64,000 nt of DNA from JAPUDS01 sp964536265. GTDB lineage: Bacteria > Patescibacteriota > Saccharimonadia > Saccharimonadales > Saccharimonadaceae. Made by a program: the position numbers and the translations under genes. The notes below the pieces were generated by a model, which was not told the DNA's origin, searched no databases, and saw only the letters and a program-made list of their open reading frames with translations. The stretch covers positions 1 through 64,000 of the forward strand of contig CAZHVV010000005.1 in assembly GCA_964536265.1 (NCBI GenBank), read 5' to 3'. Numbering within the stretch: position 1 is the first letter of the stretch; every line of letters starts with the position of its first letter. Shown here piece by piece: positions 60,949-64,000 of the stretch.

Positions 60949-62121
60949 ATGAAACATTTGAACGAAAAGCCAATTACAATCCTCTTTGATGCCGTACCGC
61001 TCGCGCAAGCAAATCGCACAGGTGTTGGTAGGACAGAGGTGGGAATTATAGAAGCTCTTGCCAAATTCTACCCAAACGAGATTGAACTGGTTGGGCACTA
61101 TTTTGATTTTCTTGGGAAAAAGGGTGATTTAACAAACTACCTGCCATCTGCTCCAAACATTCGCTACCGTCGGACTGTATTGCTACCGGGAAAAGTTTTC
61201 AATATGCTGCGACGTATGGGAATCCCGGTATTTTATGAGTTGCTTGTGAAAGAACGGGGTGATTTTCACTTCTTTCCAAACTTCCTTAGCTGGCCTAGTC
61301 TATTCAAAACACCGTCCGCACCATATGTTCATGACATCACATACATCGACCTACCGGAATACGTGCGCGGACCAAACTTATTCGATTTACGGCGTCTCGT
61401 ACCAGGAACTTTGCGGAGATCAGTTTTTGCGGTAACCAATACTGAATCTTCTCGGAAGGGTCTACAAAAAACGTATCCGTGGTACAAGAAACCGTTCGTT
61501 ATGGCAGAAATACCCCTTGTTGAGGCGGTGACTATCCCGAAAAAAGAAGCTGATGAGCGTGTGAAATCTCTTGGTATTACAAAACCGTATCTGCTATTCT
61601 TTGGCACTATTGAGCCACGTAAAAACCTGGTTGGGCTGCTTGGTGCTTATAAACTATTGTCTCCTGATGTGCGCAACACTACCAGTCTAGTTATCAGTGG
61701 TGGCAAAGGCTGGAAGGATGATGACATCTTGCAAACTCTCAGCCAAATGAAGCAAGACGGATATGACATTATCGAAACTGGCTACACAAGTAATGAAGAC
61801 CGTGCGGCACTTTTTATGAATACACGCCTATATATACTACCCTCACATTACGAAGGTTTTGGCATGCAACTTATTGAAGCAATGTTTTACAAAACTCCTA
61901 TACTTACGAGTGATATACCTGTACTTCGAGAAGTCGCACAGGATGCAGCCTTGTACTGCGCAACGGACGCCGCAAGTATTGCTCAAGGTGTTGAGAAATT
62001 AATGAGTGACTCCGCTCTTCGTGAGAACTTGATTAGCAGAGGTACTAAACGGCTGGCTGATTTTTCATGGCAAAAAGTTGCTAAAAACCTGTATACCGCC
62101 ATAAAAGACATTGTTAACTAA
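60949..62121 (+). CDS. family 4 glycosyltransferase
   Basis: A 390-residue GT-B enzyme. N-terminal ILFDAVPLAQANRTGVGRTEVG, an HDITYIDLPEYV segment, and the C-terminal LLFFGTIEPRKNLVGLLGAY and SHYEGFGMQLIEAMFYK (E-x7-E) are typical of the WbaZ-like GT4 group. It is last in the polysaccharide locus, converging on jag with a 3-bp gap. It has its own leaderless promoter, so it is expressed independently of the DUF218-like gene before it. Confidence 0.9.
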   Translation: MKHLNEKPITILFDAVPLAQANRTGVGRTEVGIIEALAKFYPNEIELVGHYFDFLGKKGDLTNYLPSAPNIRYRRTVLLPGKVFNMLRRMGIPVFYELLVKERGDFHFFPNFLSWPSLFKTPSAPYVHDITYIDLPEYVRGPNLFDLRRLVPGTLRRSVFAVTNTESSRKGLQKTYPWYKKPFVMAEIPLVEAVTIPKKEADERVKSLGITKPYLLFFGTIEPRKNLVGLLGAYKLLSPDVRNTTSLVISGGKGWKDDDILQTLSQMKQDGYDIIETGYTSNEDRAALFMNTRLYILPSHYEGFGMQLIEAMFYKTPILTSDIPVLREVAQDAALYCATDAASIAQGVEKLMSDSALRENLISRGTKRLADFSWQKVAKNLYTAIKDIVN

Positions 62122-62124
62122 GGA

Positions 62125-62598
62125 TTACTCCTCAGTATTGGCTTTTTTGCTAAGCACAACGTGGCGGTCGCGGCCTTCGCCTTCAGAGTGTGTTTCGAGA
62201 TCACCATAGTCTGACACAACTTGATGCACAACACGTCGCTCAGCGGCGCTCATAGGGTGCAGATGGATAAGTTCGCCTGTATCACGAACGTGTTTTACCC
62301 ACTCTTCTGCTTGTTCGCGTAAACGGTCATTGCGCTGGCGCTTGTAGTCGGCAACATCGAGGTTAACACGTACCAGTTCGGCATCTTTATTGCGCAGAGT
62401 TGTTGAGGTAAGATGTTGAAGATTACGAAGCGTGTCACCATGTTGTCCGATAAGGAAGGCGTTGAGGTGAGTTGAAGGGACACTGAGCTCAATTACATCT
62501 TCGTCGGCACCGGCGCGCACATCGGTATTGAGGCCAAAAAATGACAGTATGTCCTCGACATACTTTTTGGCAAATGCGATTGATTCTTCTCTGTCCAT
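62125..62598 (-). CDS. jag: Jag/KhpB-type RNA-binding protein
   Basis: A 157-residue protein with a KH domain (about residues 40-85; the GxxG loop reads GQHG) and a C-terminal R3H domain (about 90-150; ERRVVHQ contains R-x3-H). The N-terminal Jag_N domain of longer homologues is absent; instead a short helical lead starts MDREESIAFAKKY. Such proteins bind RNA with KhpA and are nearly always encoded after yidC. GGAG lies about 11 nt before the ATG. Last gene of the rnpA-yidC-jag unit. Confidence 0.9.
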   Translation of the reverse strand: MDREESIAFAKKYVEDILSFFGLNTDVRAGADEDVIELSVPSTHLNAFLIGQHGDTLRNLQHLTSTTLRNKDAELVRVNLDVADYKRQRNDRLREQAEEWVKHVRDTGELIHLHPMSAAERRVVHQVVSDYGDLETHSEGEGRDRHVVLSKKANTEE

Positions 62599-62613
62599 AT
62601 CATCTATCTCCGT

Positions 62614-63540
62614 TTACTTCTTCCGTTTTTTGCCGCGCGGCTTGGGCGCAGCAACCTGTACTATCTCGGCCTCTATGGCAGCGTCTGCTCGCTTCTGTGC
62701 ACCTTCGTTTGGTGTCGCGAGCTGCTCCATCTCATTAACGTCCTTATCAAGGATAATTTTCTGCTGAATAATTGCCGTTAGGCTCTGGACGACTGTGTAA
62801 AGCGCGATGGCTCCTGGTAGATAAATCATAACCATAAATGTCATAACTGGGAAAATCGCCATCATTCGCTGCGACATAATCGCACTAATCTCACTCTGGT
62901 CAACTTCTTTACCTTTGGCTGAATCAGCCATAACGTCACGTAGTTTTTTACCTTCAGTCGGTGTCGGTGAAATCTGTTTCGTCTGTATGTACTGCAACAC
63001 AGCTGCCAGAATAGCCAGAACCATAAGTGGCCAATAGATTCCATCGCCACCAATAGCTGTCTTTGACAAATTCACAACACCTAGCAAAGATTCGTTGAAT
63101 GTGCTTGGATCGGTGATGATGCTTTGAATTGGGGCAAGCTTTTCTACAAAGTCATACGCAAACCGAGAAATCTGGTCAGGATGCTCTGTCATGATTCGAA
63201 TAACATTGAAGAGAGCGATAAAAATCGGTAGCTGCAAGAACAGTGTACCGATACTGCTCATTGGGTTGATGCCCTTCTCGCGGTACAATTCCAGCATCAG
63301 CTGGCCTTCAAGCTGCTTGTCTCCCTTGGCACGAGCTTTGATTTTCTTTAGCTCAGGTTGAATGTCCCGTTGAATTTTTGTCTGGTGGAGCTGCTTTTTA
63401 ATGAGTGGCCACATAGCCAGGCGAACAAGAACCGTAAAGATTATAAGTGCAATACCAAAGTCAGCACCTGGTAGCAGCCCGTAAATGAGAGCGAGCAGGT
63501 TGAAAATCGGTTGCACAATCAACAGGTCAAATATATTCAT
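62614..63540 (-). CDS. yidC: membrane protein insertase YidC/Oxa1
   Basis: A 308-residue YidC without the large periplasmic domain of Gram-negative forms. Helices at about 25-50 (IALIIFTVLVRLAMWPL, with the conserved groove Arg), 95-115, 165-185 and two near 225-265. A charged cytoplasmic hairpin (about 52-92) and a basic C-terminal tail (KPRGKKRKK) suited to ribosome binding are visible. It inserts membrane proteins, and here there are many single-pass clients. No lipoprotein lipobox is seen at the N-terminus. The start overlaps the rnpA stop by 4 bp. Confidence 0.95.
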   Translation of the reverse strand: MNIFDLLIVQPIFNLLALIYGLLPGADFGIALIIFTVLVRLAMWPLIKKQLHQTKIQRDIQPELKKIKARAKGDKQLEGQLMLELYREKGINPMSSIGTLFLQLPIFIALFNVIRIMTEHPDQISRFAYDFVEKLAPIQSIITDPSTFNESLLGVVNLSKTAIGGDGIYWPLMVLAILAAVLQYIQTKQISPTPTEGKKLRDVMADSAKGKEVDQSEISAIMSQRMMAIFPVMTFMVMIYLPGAIALYTVVQSLTAIIQQKIILDKDVNEMEQLATPNEGAQKRADAAIEAEIVQVAAPKPRGKKRKK

Positions 63541-63920
63541 AGACTGTCTTTCAGTATAACAGATTGAGAATTGGGTTGATATAGGCCAGATTGTTTTAGA
63601 ACATCAACGACTTGTGATTCGACTTCGGCAGCCGGTACTATGCCTAAATCTGCCGAAAAAACAGTTATAGCGAAATCCTTCTTGATTGGAATTGCACCCC
63701 AGTGTCGCCTCAGTACCTCATAGATTCGGCGGCGAATCCGGTTACGTTTCACTGCCGACTTCACGACCTTCTTGCTCACAACCACAACAGCACGGCTCTC
63801 TTCACGCCGCTCATTGCTAACATAGCGCAAACCAAGCGTTCGATTACGAACAGTTTTACCATTACGATGAAGGTAATTGAGGCTTCCATGACCATGAAAG
63901 CGATAACTTTGTGCTAACAT
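63537..63920 (-). CDS. rnpA: ribonuclease P protein component
   Basis: A 127-residue protein subunit of RNase P. The family signature VKRNRIRRRIYEVLR is present at about residues 60-75, preceded by the RAVVVVSKKVVKSA strand. The start at the complement of 63918-63920 (MLAQSYRF) matches the usual N-terminus and has a GAGGGAG purine stretch directly upstream; the longer frame runs through the terminator-like hairpin. First in the rnpA-yidC-jag operon. rpmH would be expected just beyond the window edge. Confidence 0.95.
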   Translation of the reverse strand: MLAQSYRFHGHGSLNYLHRNGKTVRNRTLGLRYVSNERREESRAVVVVSKKVVKSAVKRNRIRRRIYEVLRRHWGAIPIKKDFAITVFSADLGIVPAAEVESQVVDVLKQSGLYQPNSQSVILKDSL

Positions 63921-63954
63921 ACTCCCTCTAGCATACCGCAAGACACGCTCAACG

Positions 63955-63985
63955 AAAAACCAACGCGCCACTTTGGGTGCGTTGG
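63955..63985 (-). terminator. intrinsic terminator upstream of rnpA
   Basis: On the minus strand CCAACGC (complement of 63979-63985), a 12-nt loop, GCGTTGG (63960-63966) and then TTTTT (63955-63959). It probably ends or attenuates the upstream transcript (expected rpmH) before rnpA. Confidence 0.7.
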
Positions 63986-64000
63986 AATATCTATCAACCG

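Noticed and set aside
63921..64000. oriC or rpmH within the window
   Set aside because: Only a terminator hairpin and the rnpA start region are visible; no L34 coding sequence or DnaA-box cluster is present before the edge.

Overview
The window looks like a chromosomal segment of a Candidatus Saccharibacteria (TM7) or closely related Patescibacteria bacterium. Several things point there: the run rnpA-yidC-jag at the right edge, very large secreted beta-rich proteins with uncleaved N-terminal anchors, a surface-protein repertoire typical of this group, and very compact gene packing. TGA is used as a stop (for example at the end of the delta-like subunit gene), so the recoded Gracilibacteria/Absconditabacteria code does not apply. 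At least thirteen genes have a -10 box (often the extended form TGN-TATAAT) only 6-8 nt before the ATG, so much of the transcriptome is probably leaderless.

Layout. 0-7 kb: housekeeping and small accessory genes (two NUDIX hydrolases, a deoxyribosyltransferase-like protein, RsgA, a DUF1801 protein, a P-loop kinase-like protein), a beta-helix/FnIII protein, and tRNA-Asn beside scrambled partial copies of itself. 7.1-13.4 kb: a 35-residue mini-pilin divergent from a seven-gene F1-like ATPase operon. The operon has delta, alpha, gamma, beta, epsilon and a b-like stalk, but no subunit a and no normal subunit c. Its first gene encodes a membrane protein whose C-terminal hairpin resembles subunit c (cytoplasmic GRNP loop) but lacks the ion-binding carboxylate and carries a large extracytoplasmic domain. 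This is my leading candidate for an undescribed system: an ATP-driven, probably non-proton-coupled rotary or conformational machine.

13.4-35.5 kb: a continuous block of cell-surface genes: a stalk protein, three paralogous exported proteins with a WxL-like C-terminal domain, a DUF916-like membrane partner, an Ig/PKD membrane protein, a 2650-residue beta-helix giant, a 1908-residue glycine-rich/Kelch giant, and several single-pass proteins. The adjacency suggests, but does not prove, that the F1-like machine serves this surface apparatus.

35.5-62.1 kb: a surface-polysaccharide locus. It holds a LexA-like DNA-binding protein, GtrA, an O-antigen-ligase-like protein, an initiating sugar-phosphate transferase, many glycosyltransferases (two of them multi-domain fusions), GlmS, a nucleotidyltransferase, a likely UDP-N-acetyl-L-fucosamine pathway (FnlA/FnlB/FnlC or CapE/F/G type), a Wzm/Wzt ABC exporter, and a cell-wall-hydrolase-like protein with a perfect 200-bp internal repeat. 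62.1-64 kb: jag, yidC and rnpA on the minus strand, the usual order near a bacterial replication origin; the origin itself is not in the window.
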